A stretch of 64,000 nucleotides of DNA from Desertimonas sp963732335 (GTDB taxonomy: Bacteria; Actinomycetota; Acidimicrobiia; Acidimicrobiales; Ilumatobacteraceae). The position numbers and the translations under genes are program-made. The notes beneath the pieces were generated by a model. That model had not been told where the DNA came from, ran no database searches, and saw only the letters and a list, made by a program, of their open reading frames with translations. Of the stretch, positions 16,965 to 26,069 are shown piece after piece (position 1 is the first letter of the stretch; each line of letters begins with the position of its first letter). The stretch spans positions 62,001-126,000 of the forward strand of contig CAVSZO010000031.1 of the NCBI GenBank assembly GCA_963732335.1. Reading direction: 5' to 3'.

Positions 16965-18695
16965 ATGAAGATCCTGCTGCTCTGCTCGGCATTCAACGGG
17001 CTGACCCAACGAGCCTGGATCGTGCTGCGCGAGGCCGGCCACGAGGTGACGGTCGAGTTCGCCTCGAGCGAGGACACCATCGTCTCGGCAGTTCGTCTGT
17101 TCGAGCCCGAGCTGATCATCTGCCCGTTCCTGCGCGAGCGTGTCCCGGCCGACGTGTGGACGCGGTACCCGACGATCATCGTTCATCCAGGACCGAAGGG
17201 CGACCGTGGGCCGTCGTCGCTCGACTGGGCGATCACCAACGGCGAACGTCGGTGGGGTGTCACCGCGTTGCAGGCGGTCGAGGAGATGGACGCCGGTCCG
17301 ATCTGGGCGACGCGTCCGATCGCCCTGTCGCCGGCGGCGCTCCGCAAGAGCGCGTTGTACAACGGTCCCGTCGCCGACGCAGCGATCGACCTGATCGGCG
17401 AGGTGGTCGCCAAGGCGGCCGATCCGGCGTTCCGACCCGAGCCCTTGGACTATCGGCGTAGCGACGTGTTCGGACAGCTCCGACCGACGATGCGCAGCTC
17501 CGACCGCCAGTTCTCGTGGTCCGACGACACCGACACGATCCTGCGCCGAATCGCCGCCGCCGACGGGTCACCGGGTGTCCGCACAACGCTCGGGGGCATG
17601 CCGGTGTCCGTGTTCGACGCTCATCGTGGACCCGCCCTGACGGGCCAGCCCGGCAGCATCGTGGGTCGGCGGCACGGCGCGGTCTTGGTGCGAACAGGCG
17701 ACGGCGCTGTGTGGATCGGGCAGGTCCGCATCGAGGGAGCCGTGAAGTTGCCGGCGGCGATGGTGCTGCGACGACAGGTCGCCGAACTGCCAGAGGCGTT
17801 GCCGTCCGTCGCCGGGTCGGCGGATGAGGTCGGGCGCCGGGAGGTCAGCTATCAGCGCCACGGAGACGTGGGGGTGTTGCGCTTCGACTTCTACAACGGG
17901 GCGATGTCGACCGGTCAATGCCGCAGACTCCTTGCGGCGCTCCGCCACGCCACCGAGCAACCCACCAGGGTGCTCGTGATTCGAGGCGGCGACGTGTTCT
18001 CCAACGGAATCCACCTCAACGTCATTCACGCCGCTCCCTCGCCGGCGCTGGAAGCGTGGCGGAACATCAACGCCATCGACGACGTGTGTCGAGAGATCAT
18101 CACGTGCACCAGCCAGCTCATCGTCACGTCCATCGGCGCCAACGCCGGTGCCGGAGGTGTGATGTTGGGTCTCGGTGCAGATCACGTGATCATGCGTGAC
18201 GGCGTCGTCCTCAACCCGCACTATCAGACGATGGGGCTGTACGGCTCGGAGTACTGGACCTACGCCCTTCCCAGGCGGGTCGGCGAGGTCGAGGCTGAGA
18301 GCCTCACCCGGCGATGCCTGCCGATCGGTGCGCAGCAGGCGGCACGGATCGGGCTCGTCGACGACGTGCTCCGAGGGCCCGCGGCCGAGTTCGAGGACGC
18401 CGTCGTGGACTACGCCAGCCGATTGGCAGGACACGGCGGTTACCGGCGAATGCTGCAGCGCAAGTGTGAATCGCGCCAGGCCGACGAGCGGGGTAAGCCG
18501 CTCGAGGCGTACCGCGTCGAGGAGCTGGCCGAGATGAGCCGGGACATCTTCGATGACCGCAACGGTTTCAGCACGGCGCGGCATGAGTTCGTCACCAAGC
18601 AGAAGCCGTTGTCGACACCCTCGCGCCTCGCGTCGCATCGACCCGCAGTGCCGTCGGACAGCACCGGCGAACCGGCGGTCCAACGCGCCAGCTGA
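16965..18695 (+). CDS. hypX: HypX, formyl-THF-dependent CO synthesis for [NiFe] hydrogenase
   Basis: A 576-residue two-domain protein of the usual HypX length. Residues 1-270 are a formyltransferase-like domain with HPGPKGDRGPSSLDWAI at about 74-90 and VTALQAVEEMDAGPIWA. The second half is a crotonase fold with the HypX-specific DFYNGAMSTGQCRRLL, FSNGIHLNVIHAAPSP, the oxyanion-hole loop GANAGAGGVMLGLGADHVI and NPHYQTMGLYGSEYWTY. HypX takes the formyl group from N10-formyl-THF and makes the active-site CO ligand of [NiFe] hydrogenases under aerobic conditions. No hydrogenase subunit or other hyp gene is in the window, so the target must lie elsewhere. Confidence 0.93.
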   Translation: MKILLLCSAFNGLTQRAWIVLREAGHEVTVEFASSEDTIVSAVRLFEPELIICPFLRERVPADVWTRYPTIIVHPGPKGDRGPSSLDWAITNGERRWGVTALQAVEEMDAGPIWATRPIALSPAALRKSALYNGPVADAAIDLIGEVVAKAADPAFRPEPLDYRRSDVFGQLRPTMRSSDRQFSWSDDTDTILRRIAAADGSPGVRTTLGGMPVSVFDAHRGPALTGQPGSIVGRRHGAVLVRTGDGAVWIGQVRIEGAVKLPAAMVLRRQVAELPEALPSVAGSADEVGRREVSYQRHGDVGVLRFDFYNGAMSTGQCRRLLAALRHATEQPTRVLVIRGGDVFSNGIHLNVIHAAPSPALEAWRNINAIDDVCREIITCTSQLIVTSIGANAGAGGVMLGLGADHVIMRDGVVLNPHYQTMGLYGSEYWTYALPRRVGEVEAESLTRRCLPIGAQQAARIGLVDDVLRGPAAEFEDAVVDYASRLAGHGGYRRMLQRKCESRQADERGKPLEAYRVEELAEMSRDIFDDRNGFSTARHEFVTKQKPLSTPSRLASHRPAVPSDSTGEPAVQRAS

Positions 18696-18706
18696 CCGAG
18701 TGGCGA

Positions 18707-19777
18707 TCAGCGTTGGCGCACGACGACGAGTTGGTCGGCGGCCGATTCGGCGCCCCACACCTCGCCGGGACGGCCGTGTAGCTGGCGGACTTCGCCGTTG
18801 GCGCTGGGCAGAGGGATCGAGGTGAACGTCTCGGTGGTCGGTTCGAAGCGGACGAGTGCGTTGGCGGCGAAGTCGCTGAGCCAGACGGCGTCGGTCTCGT
18901 CGACGTAGACGGCGTAGGGCATCGGACCGTCGCCCGGCAGGTGCCACGACCGCCATTCATTACTCGTCGGGTCAAACATGAATACATCGCCGGATTCCCA
19001 TCCGCTGACCCACACTCGTCCTCGGCTGTCGGCCCACACTCGCCGGCTGCCCTGGTCCGGAACCGGCGGTTCGAGCACGGTCGCTTCACCGGTGACCGTG
19101 TCGATGCGTCCGACGTAGCTCCCGGCGAGCGATGCGAAGTAGATCTCACCGCTGGGCGTGACGGTGATCCCGTAGGGTCCGCGCCCTTCGGGCGCCGGAT
19201 ACACGGTGACCGCGCCATCGGTTCCGACCTTCCCGTACCAGCCGCTCTGCCCGGTGAACCACAGCACCCCGTCGGCCCCGAACACCGCCGTGTTGAGGTT
19301 GGCGTCGGCGGCCGTGTCGGGAAGTGGATACTCGGTGACGACCTCCGTGGCGGGGTCGACGCGGATGATCGAGTTGCGACCGCCGTCGGTCACCCAGGCT
19401 GCCCCGTCCGTTGCCGTGATCACACCATGCGGACGCGAACCTTCGCCGAGATCGATCATGTGGCTCGACCCGGACGTCGGGTCGAGCAGACCGAGCTCAC
19501 CGGAGTCCTGGGCGGTGAACCAGACACCGCCATCGAGCGCCGGGCTGACATCATGTGGACCGGAGCCCTCAGGCACTGGGAACGCCTCGATCGTGAACTC
19601 GGCGCTGGCCGTGGCGATCCCGTTGGTCGACGAATCTGCAGACAGCTCCGGCGCAGCCACTGCGAGACCGGCGGCGAGGACCACGCGCCCCAACGTGCCC
19701 ATCAGCAAATCGTCGCAGCCGGCCAGGACGACCGCAACGGCGTCGATCGAGCGATCGAGTCCCAATTCCGCCGGCAC
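18707..19777 (-). CDS. Vgb-like (virginiamycin B lyase family) beta-propeller, probably secreted
   Basis: A 356-residue protein of six or seven repeats of the type GPHDV..DGGVWFTAQ...GLLDP, i.e. G-H/Y-x-I/V then WFT/WVS. This marks the Vgb/streptogramin lyase-like propeller family. The N-terminus has VVLAGCDD, a possible lipobox (LAG-C), followed by a second hydrophobic stretch (MGTLGRVVLAAGLAVAAP) that could instead be the real signal peptide. Most members are not lyases, and I cannot confirm the catalytic His and Glu. It is divergent from the gene at 19795, only 17 bp away. Confidence 0.8.
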   Translation of the reverse strand: MPAELGLDRSIDAVAVVLAGCDDLLMGTLGRVVLAAGLAVAAPELSADSSTNGIATASAEFTIEAFPVPEGSGPHDVSPALDGGVWFTAQDSGELGLLDPTSGSSHMIDLGEGSRPHGVITATDGAAWVTDGGRNSIIRVDPATEVVTEYPLPDTAADANLNTAVFGADGVLWFTGQSGWYGKVGTDGAVTVYPAPEGRGPYGITVTPSGEIYFASLAGSYVGRIDTVTGEATVLEPPVPDQGSRRVWADSRGRVWVSGWESGDVFMFDPTSNEWRSWHLPGDGPMPYAVYVDETDAVWLSDFAANALVRFEPTTETFTSIPLPSANGEVRQLHGRPGEVWGAESAADQLVVVRQR

Positions 19778-19794
19778 GTGTCAAACTCGCGGGC

Positions 19795-20289
19795 GTGCCA
19801 GGTGACGATTCCGCTGACGAAACGGACGAAGGGCTCCGGCGACTCGTCGGGACGTGGCGCGGCACCAACGGCTTTCGCATGATGCCGACGGACGAATTCC
19901 ACGAAGCGCCGGCCACGGCGACCGTCACCACCGCCGCCGGCGGCAAGGTCGCTGTCGTGACCTACACGTGGGAGCATCCCCAGGACGGGCCGCAGGACGG
20001 TGTGCTACTGGTCGGATCACCCGACGCGCAGCAACAGAAAGTCAACGCCGCGTGGGCAGACAGCTGGCATCAGCAACCGTCGATTCTCACGCTCTCGGGC
20101 ACGTTGGCCGACGGTCGCCTCGAGGTCACGGCCGACTATGGGGGCGGCTGGGAGTGGACGATCGTGCTGGAGGGTGAGAACCCCCTGCGGTTGACGATGC
20201 ACAATGTCGTGCCAGTCGAGCACGCCACGGATGAGGTCGCCGCCGGCCCGTACCCGGTGATGGTCGCCGAGCTGCACCGCGCGGCGTAG
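19795..20289 (+). CDS. DUF1579-like beta-barrel protein
   Basis: A 164-residue soluble protein from GTG. It opens with LRRLVGTWRGTNGFRMMPTD, where LxGTWxG is typical of DUF1579/nitrobindin-like ten-stranded barrels. It continues with TYTWEHPQDGPQDGVLLVGS and LEVTADYGGGWEWTIVLE, all beta strands. No heme-binding His is obvious. Stand-alone gene; function unknown. Confidence 0.6.
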   Translation: MPGDDSADETDEGLRRLVGTWRGTNGFRMMPTDEFHEAPATATVTTAAGGKVAVVTYTWEHPQDGPQDGVLLVGSPDAQQQKVNAAWADSWHQQPSILTLSGTLADGRLEVTADYGGGWEWTIVLEGENPLRLTMHNVVPVEHATDEVAAGPYPVMVAELHRAA

Positions 20290-20331
20290 CGACAGTCCGC
20301 GGTTCGCCTGCGGCGCGAACCGTTCCGTATC

Positions 20332-20968
20332 GTGACGGTGATCGGCATCCGGCGAGCTGTTCCGGGCGATCGCGACGCCCTCTACGACATCTGCGTGCGG
20401 ACCGGCGACAACGGCGGGGACGCTCGAGCCGCTGTACCGCAACGTCGAGCTGCTCGGCGAGATCTGGGTCGGGCCGTACCTCGCTCTGCAGCCCGACTTG
20501 GCGTTCGTCGCCGAGGATGCGGACGGTGTCGTCGGTTACGTGCTGGGAGCCGGGGACACGTCGGCGTTCGAGGCGGCGTGCGAGCAGCGATGGTGGCCGG
20601 CGCTGCGGGCCCGCTACACCGATCCGCCCGGTGGCGCCGCGTTGACAGCGGACGAGCGGCTGATCCGCAGAATCCACCGCCCGCCGACGACACCTGCAAG
20701 CGTCGTCGAGGAGTATCCGGGCCACGTCCACATCGACATCCTTCCGAGAGGACAGGGTCACGGGTTCGGTCGCCGGCTGATGACGACGGTGTTCGACGCA
20801 CTCGGCGCGCAGGGCGTCGATGGCGTCCACCTCGGCGTCGGCGCGCGGAACACCCGGGCAATTGGCTTCTACCGGCACCTCGGCTTCGCCCCAGTCGGCC
20901 CTCCAGGCGACGAATCCAGTGGGTTGCTCCTCGGCATCCATCTCTCCGCCCGAGAGCCCAGAGGGTGA
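20332..20968 (+). CDS. GNAT-family acetyltransferase (frameshifted)
   Basis: About 210 residues after bridging a shift near 20425. The first part reads IRRAVPGDRDALYDICVRTG, then ELLGEIWVGPYLALQPDLAF, both typical of a GNAT subfamily related to the C-terminal domain of O-GlcNAcase-like proteins. The acetyl-CoA loop is PRGQGHGFGRRLMTTVF, followed by LGVGARNTRAIGFYRHLGF. It starts at GTG 20332. Substrate unknown. The FmdB gene follows on the same strand. Confidence 0.82.
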
Positions 20969-21056
20969 CGACCCGGCGCTGCACCTGGTACTTCGGCTGT
21001 TCAACCGACGTGTGCTCTGGCCGCGTGGCCCGGGCCCATTGGTACGATCGCCGGCG

Positions 21057-21272
21057 ATGGCGTTGTACGAGTTCCGCTGCCGGATCTGCGATCGACGGTT
21101 CGAGGTCCGGCGTGCGATGCGCGACGCTGACGCGTCAGCGCCGTGCCCCGACGGTCACGACGACACCGTGCGGCTGCTGTCGACGTTCGCCGCCCCTGGC
21201 ATCACGCTCACCCGCGAACCATCCTCAGTCGGTGGAGGCTGCTGCGGAGGGGCGTGCGGCTGCGCCAACTGA
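21057..21272 (+). CDS. FmdB-family zinc-ribbon protein
   Basis: A 71-residue protein, MALYEFRCRICDRRFEVRRA, with two Cys pairs: CRIC near the N-terminus and the second ligand pair around APCPDGHDD, where one Cys appears to be replaced by His. A Cys-rich tail ends GGGCCGGACGCAN. FmdB-type proteins are small putative regulatory or metal-binding proteins. The gene ends 42 bp before the end of the convergent adenosine deaminase gene. Confidence 0.85.
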   Translation: MALYEFRCRICDRRFEVRRAMRDADASAPCPDGHDDTVRLLSTFAAPGITLTREPSSVGGGCCGGACGCAN

Positions 21273-21276
21273 CCCA

Positions 21277-21314
21277 GCCGGAAGTCCCGCCTGATCGGGC
21301 CGAAACGGCGACGT
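21277..21314. repeat. Dispersed palindromic element, second copy
   Basis: GCCGGAAGTCCCG followed after ten bases by GCCGAAACGGCG matches the element at 14143-14175 (GCCGGAAGTCCCG, then GCCGAAGTGGCG at the same spacing). It too lies in the gap between two convergent genes. The closing arm TCGGGACTTCC of the first copy is absent here, though CCCG can pair with CGGG inside. It may be a repeat family or a terminator type of this genome. Confidence 0.5.
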
Positions 21315-22343
21315 TCACGAGCGAAACCCGTCGACGAAGCGGCTGACCTCGTCGAGGTAGCCGGCCCGCCGGTCGTCGTCGATCCAGGAGATGGCGAACG
21401 AGTTCTCGGCGAGGCTGACGACGTCGGCGCTGGACAATCCCGCGCTGTCGATCAACGCCAGGTAGTTGTCGACGATGTAGCCACCGAAGTATGCGGGGTC
21501 GTCGGAGTTGACGGTGACGAGCACCCCCGAGCTGAGCAGCTGGGCGATCTCGGTGGCCTTCATGTCACCGGTGACGAAGCGGTTGGAGATCGGGCAGCAC
21601 GTCAGCCCGACGCCACGCGTCCGCAGCTCGTTGACGAGCGCGGAGTCCTCGACGACGTTGGTGCCGTGGTCGATGCGATCGGTGCGGATGTCCTGCAGCA
21701 CGGTGCGGATGTTGTCGATGCTGCCGACCTGGTCGATGTCGCAGTGCATCGTCAGCCGGTAGCCGAGCTCGCGTGCGCGGGCGAAGACACCTGCGAACTT
21801 CTCTGGTGGATTACCGCGTTCGTCGGAGTCGAGACCGACGCCGAGGATCCAATCCTTGAACGGCACCGACGCCTCCAGCGTCTCGGCGGCGCTCTCGGCG
21901 CTGTGGTCGCGGAGGAAGCACATGATCAGGTCGGCGTCGATGCCGGCACTGGCGCCTTCGGCGGCAGCCTGGTGGTAGCCGGTGACCACCTCCTCGAACG
22001 GCACGCCGCGGGAGGTATGCGCCTGTGGGTCGAAGAACATCTCGACATGCCGGACACCATCGGCGACGGCACGTTCGAGGTAGGCGCGGGCCAAGTCGTA
22101 GAAGTCACGACGGTCGCGCAGCACCTCCATCGCCGGGTAGTAGACCGCGAGGAAGCTGGTCAACGAGTCGAACCGGTAGGTCGCCTCGACATCGGCGACG
22201 GTCCGTTGACCGATGTCGACTCCGTTGCGCTCGGCGAGCTCGAGCTTCAGTGCCGGCTCGAGCGTGCCCTCGAGATGCACGTGCAGCTCCGACTTGGGCA
22301 GGCCAGTCACGAACTCCTGAGTCGGCGTGGTAGGTAGCGCCAT
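21315..22343 (-). CDS. add: Adenosine deaminase
   Basis: A 342-residue zinc hydrolase of the ADA family, full length. The metal-binding HVHLEGT is at about residue 21. Further markers are HVEMFFDPQAHTSRGVPF, the catalytic-site MHCDIDQVGSI (H, E replaced by D), DRIDHGTN, CPISNRF and the Asp pair in VTVNSDDPAYFGGY. It converts adenosine to inosine; adenine deaminase activity is possible in this group. It lies 32 bp downstream of the sugar-kinase gene and may be the last gene of the ABC transporter operon. Confidence 0.92.
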   Translation of the reverse strand: MALPTTPTQEFVTGLPKSELHVHLEGTLEPALKLELAERNGVDIGQRTVADVEATYRFDSLTSFLAVYYPAMEVLRDRRDFYDLARAYLERAVADGVRHVEMFFDPQAHTSRGVPFEEVVTGYHQAAAEGASAGIDADLIMCFLRDHSAESAAETLEASVPFKDWILGVGLDSDERGNPPEKFAGVFARARELGYRLTMHCDIDQVGSIDNIRTVLQDIRTDRIDHGTNVVEDSALVNELRTRGVGLTCCPISNRFVTGDMKATEIAQLLSSGVLVTVNSDDPAYFGGYIVDNYLALIDSAGLSSADVVSLAENSFAISWIDDDRRAGYLDEVSRFVDGFRS

Positions 22344-22375
22344 CAGTTTCCCCTCATCCGGTTGTGCAAGCGACT

Positions 22376-23872
22376 CTAGGAGCCAAGGTGCCCGCCGTCC
22401 GCGACGTCGCGAAGCGACGAAACGCGTCGCAAGTCGGCGAAGTGCTCTTCCAGGGCACGGTAGGCAGAGCGATAGACGGCGTGGAGCTGGTCGAGGCGAT
22501 CGGCGTCGGCTGGGTCCGGGGAGAACTCACGGGCGACTGTCACGATCTCGGCAGCCCACGATTCGAGTTCCGTCGAGACGCCGGCGGCGACGCCGCTCAT
22601 CAGACGCGGCGCCGAGGCAGCCGGTCATCGTGCTCGCCACCTGCTCGAGGACGCAGCGGTGGGCGTTGGCTCGGATCTGGTTCCACAGCTCGTTGCCAGC
22701 ACCGCCACCGGACAGGCGGAGTGTCTCGGCGCGGAATCCGGCCGCCTGCTCGCAGCACTCGCGCAGGTGGCGGGCGGCGTGGGCGACACCTTCGAGAACG
22801 GCGCGTACGACGTGGCCTGGCGTCGTGTGTGACGTCATGCCGATGAACACCGCGCGGGCGTCAGGCGTTCCAGAGCGGGGCGCGCTCGCCTGCGAGGTGC
22901 GGCAGGAAGACCAGCGGTTGCGGTTCGACGGCTGCGGCCGCAGCGAGCGCCTGGGGGATGGTCATGCCGAGCAACTCGGCGATCCAGCGAAGGGCATCGC
23001 CGCCCGCCTGCGTGCCCCCGGCGTGCAGGTAGCGGTCTCGTACGGGCGGGAACGAGATCACACCCTCGGCGGACCCAGGGTCCGCCGACAGCAGGCCGAC
23101 GATCTCGGACGTCCCCGAGATGTGTGCACCTTGGCCTGGTCGCACGACGCCGGAGCCGTAGATCGAGCTCCACGCGTCCATCGTGCCGACGCTCACGGGG
23201 AGGTCGGCGGGAAACCCCAACGCTCCGGTGGTCCGTCCGGCGGTGGCGTCGAACTCGTCGAGCGGTGGGAATCTCGGCGCCGCTCCGTCGACGAGGGCGA
23301 GGGCACCGGCAAGGTACTCGCCGTCGGCGCCGACGAGTCCGACCGGCGAGACACGGTCCGAGTGCACCGACCCGGTGAGGGCGGCGACGCAGAAGTCCTT
23401 CGGCGACAGGATCCACCGGGTTCGGCTCCACGCGTCGGGATGGGCCTGCTGCAGCCACAGCGCCCGGCTCAGCGCGTACGAGGCGTCGATCGCGAATGGC
23501 CGTCCGAAGATCTGCTCCTTGCTGGCGCCGGCCCGCCGTTCCAGTTCGGCGGCGGCGTCGACGCAGCGTTGGTCCTGCCAGTTGATGGCCGCGTACACCG
23601 GTTCCAGGTTGGCGTCGACGAACACGTGCGTATTGACCTGCGAGCAGATCCCGACCGCGGCCACGACGGTGTCGGGAGCGAGCCGCGGCGAGCGAGTCAC
23701 GGCAGACGCTCAGCCCGGTCAGCCAGTCGCCCGGGTCCTGCTCGGCGTATCCCTCCCGCGGCCGGCTCAGCTCGTAGTCCCACGACGTCTCGGCAATGAC
23801 GCGCCGCTCGACGGCGTCGAAGTAGATGCCCTTGACCGCGGTCGTGCCGACATCGAAACCGGCGAGGATCAT
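22376..23872 (-). CDS. FGGY-family carbohydrate kinase (several frameshifts)
   Basis: About 498 residues, the usual length, spread over at least three frames with breaks near 23690, 22860 and 22605. The N-terminal phosphate-1 motif is GFDVGTTAVKGIYFD. Later markers are INWQDQRC, GTMDAWSSIYGSGVVRPGQG, LPHLAGERAPLW and the adenosine motif LSGGGAGNELWNQI. It phosphorylates a sugar or polyol, perhaps a pentose, imported by the adjacent ABC transporter; xylulokinase-like enzymes are closest by eye. The start ATG at 23872 is 17 bp after the binding-protein stop. Confidence 0.88.
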
Positions 23873-23889
23873 CGTCGCCGGCGAGCCGG

Positions 23890-24969
23890 TCAGGGGCAGG
23901 CGTTCTCGGCGGTGATCACCACCGCCGGGATGAACACGACCTCCTCGGCGGGCGCTTCGCCGGCGGCGTTCGCCTCGATCAGGTCGAGCACCGTCGCCGA
24001 GATCACCGGCCAATCCTGCCTGACGGTGGCGATCCAGTTGCCGCCCTTGGCGACTTCGGCGATGGCGAACTCCTGCCCGTCGACGCCGGTGACGACGATC
24101 TCGGTGCGATCGGCGGCGACGGTCGCCTGGTAGGCGCCGAGCGCCGACGCGTCCCAGCCGGCCCAGATCGCGTCGAGCTGGCCCTCGGGATACTTGGCGA
24201 GGAGGTCGCCGACGACGGCGCTGGCGAATCCGGTCGAGTCCGCGGGGTCGCCTTGGACGTACTCGATGACCTCGACGCCGTTCTCCTCGAACAGCGCCCG
24301 CGCCGCCTCGGCGCGCAGGCGCACCGGCTCGAACGGATCGAAGTGGATCATCGCCACGGTGCCGCCCTCGCCGATCTCGTCGACGATCGCCTGGGCGCTC
24401 TGCTCGCCGAGGAAGCGGTTGTCGGTCGTGACGTTGACGAGGATGCCCTCGACGACCCCACCGGTGTCGAGACCGAACACGGGGATCCCCGCCTCGGCGG
24501 CGTCGGCGAGTCCGTCGCCGAACTCCTGAGGCGTGCCGAAGGCGACGACAATGGCGTCGACCCCCTGCGACACGGCCGTGGTGAGCTCGGCGTTCATCGC
24601 CGCGTTGTCGCTGTTCGTGTCGACCACTGTCACGGCGTGCCCGTGGGCCTCGGCGGCAGCCTCGAACAGGTCGATCGCCTCCTTCGCCGCAGGCTGCGCG
24701 GCATAGTCCGGCGACAGCACGGCGATCTCGAGGGCCGCAACCTCGCCGTCAGTGCCGGCCGGCTCACTCGCCGTCTCGCTGGACGGCGCCGACGCCGGGA
24801 CAGACGTCTCGGGGCATGCCGCGGCGGGCGCCGACGAATCCGTCGCTCCCACTTCGGATGAGCTCGGCGCCGCCGCCTGCCCGGCGCTGATCGAGGTGCC
24901 GGCGAGGGCGGTGACGGCCAGCGTCGCCGCCACGATCGACGCTGTTGCCCAACTGGAGTGTCGTTTCAT
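23890..24969 (-). CDS. Sugar ABC transporter substrate-binding protein (RbsB-like)
   Basis: 359 residues. A signal peptide (MKRHSSWATASIVAATLAVT) is followed by a Ser/Ala-rich linker and then a type I periplasmic-binding fold: IAVLSPDYAAQPAAKEAIDL, QGVDAIVVAFGTP, GIPVFGLDTG, DAIWAGWDASALGAY. These match the ribose/galactose-type binding proteins (Peripla_BP_4). It captures the sugar outside the membrane and delivers it to the permease encoded upstream. It is between the permease and kinase genes, all on the minus strand with short gaps. Confidence 0.93.
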   Translation of the reverse strand: MKRHSSWATASIVAATLAVTALAGTSISAGQAAAPSSSEVGATDSSAPAAACPETSVPASAPSSETASEPAGTDGEVAALEIAVLSPDYAAQPAAKEAIDLFEAAAEAHGHAVTVVDTNSDNAAMNAELTTAVSQGVDAIVVAFGTPQEFGDGLADAAEAGIPVFGLDTGGVVEGILVNVTTDNRFLGEQSAQAIVDEIGEGGTVAMIHFDPFEPVRLRAEAARALFEENGVEVIEYVQGDPADSTGFASAVVGDLLAKYPEGQLDAIWAGWDASALGAYQATVAADRTEIVVTGVDGQEFAIAEVAKGGNWIATVRQDWPVISATVLDLIEANAAGEAPAEEVVFIPAVVITAENACP

Positions 24970-25013
24970 CGTTGCCCGCTCTCTGTCGTGGACGGATGTG
25001 GTGGATCTGGAGA

Positions 25014-26069
25014 TCATCGCGCCGCTCTCAACCGTGCCAGCGCCGGGGGCAGCACCGCAAGGACGATGGCCGCCCCGGAGATGGCGTTCTGAAGGTAGTC
25101 GTTGAGGTCGGTGAAGTTGAGACCGTTGTCGAGCGTGCGCAGCAGCACCACGCCGAGCACGGTGCCCGGCAGGTTCGGTCGGCCGGACCGGAACATCGCC
25201 ATGCCCAGGAACACACCTGCGATCGACTGCAGCATCCACGGCTGCGGGGCCGACGTGTTCGCCGTCGCCGTGGTCGCGGCCTGCAGGATCCCGGCGGCTG
25301 CGGCGGCAAAGCCGCAGGCGACGAACGCGGCAAGGCGGATCCGTTTGGCGTTGATGCCCGACAGGTAGGCAGCGTGGGCGTTGCCGCCGACGGCGTACAT
25401 CTTGCGTCCGAGCGTCGTGCGGTCGAGGAGCAGCCACACCGCCCCGGCGAACGTCATCGAGATCCAGATCTTGTTCGACACCCCGAGCAGGTCACCGCGG
25501 GCGATGTCGACGTAGTTGTGCTCGACGAGGCCGAACACCGGCCGGCCGTCGACGCGGTGGTTGGCGAGGCTGGTGAACACTTGCGCCATACCGAGCGTGG
25601 CGATGAACGCGAGGACGCCGAGGTAGGCGACGAGCAGTCCATTGAGCAGACCGCACCCGATCCCGATGGCGAGGCCGAGGGCGACGGACCAGAACACCGA
25701 CCCCGGAGTCTGCGGCTGGCCATCCAGCGTCGACGTGGCGATGAACGACGCCGTTACCGCGGTGGCGAGGGCCGCGACACCTCCGACGGACAGGTCGAAC
25801 TCGCCGACGACCATCACGACGGTCTGCCCGGCGGCGACGATGATCAGCACGGCGACGACCTCGAGCACGTTGGTGACGAGGTTCGTGCGTGTGAGGAACG
25901 TGTCGGGATAGAGGATGCCGAAGAAGGCGACGATCACGAGCAGGGCGATCGGCCCCATCATCGGCCGGGCGTAGGACGCGATCGCCAACCGACCGCGCTG
26001 GGCGCTGGGTCCGTCGGGCGGAGCGAGCTCGGGCGGTGCGGAGACCTGCTCAGTCGACGCCACTGGCAT
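25014..26069 (-). CDS. Sugar ABC transporter permease (RbsC/XylH-like)
   Basis: 351 residues with about nine hydrophobic helices. Family markers include VVGEFDLSVGGVAALATAV (the branched-chain/ribose permease signature) and GINAKRIRLAAFVACGFAAA, followed by a glycine-rich stretch and a C-terminal helix ending ALARLRAAR. It forms the membrane channel. It overlaps the ATPase gene by 20 bp, consistent with one operon. Confidence 0.94.
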   Translation of the reverse strand: MPVASTEQVSAPPELAPPDGPSAQRGRLAIASYARPMMGPIALLVIVAFFGILYPDTFLTRTNLVTNVLEVVAVLIIVAAGQTVVMVVGEFDLSVGGVAALATAVTASFIATSTLDGQPQTPGSVFWSVALGLAIGIGCGLLNGLLVAYLGVLAFIATLGMAQVFTSLANHRVDGRPVFGLVEHNYVDIARGDLLGVSNKIWISMTFAGAVWLLLDRTTLGRKMYAVGGNAHAAYLSGINAKRIRLAAFVACGFAAAAAGILQAATTATANTSAPQPWMLQSIAGVFLGMAMFRSGRPNLPGTVLGVVLLRTLDNGLNFTDLNDYLQNAISGAAIVLAVLPPALARLRAAR

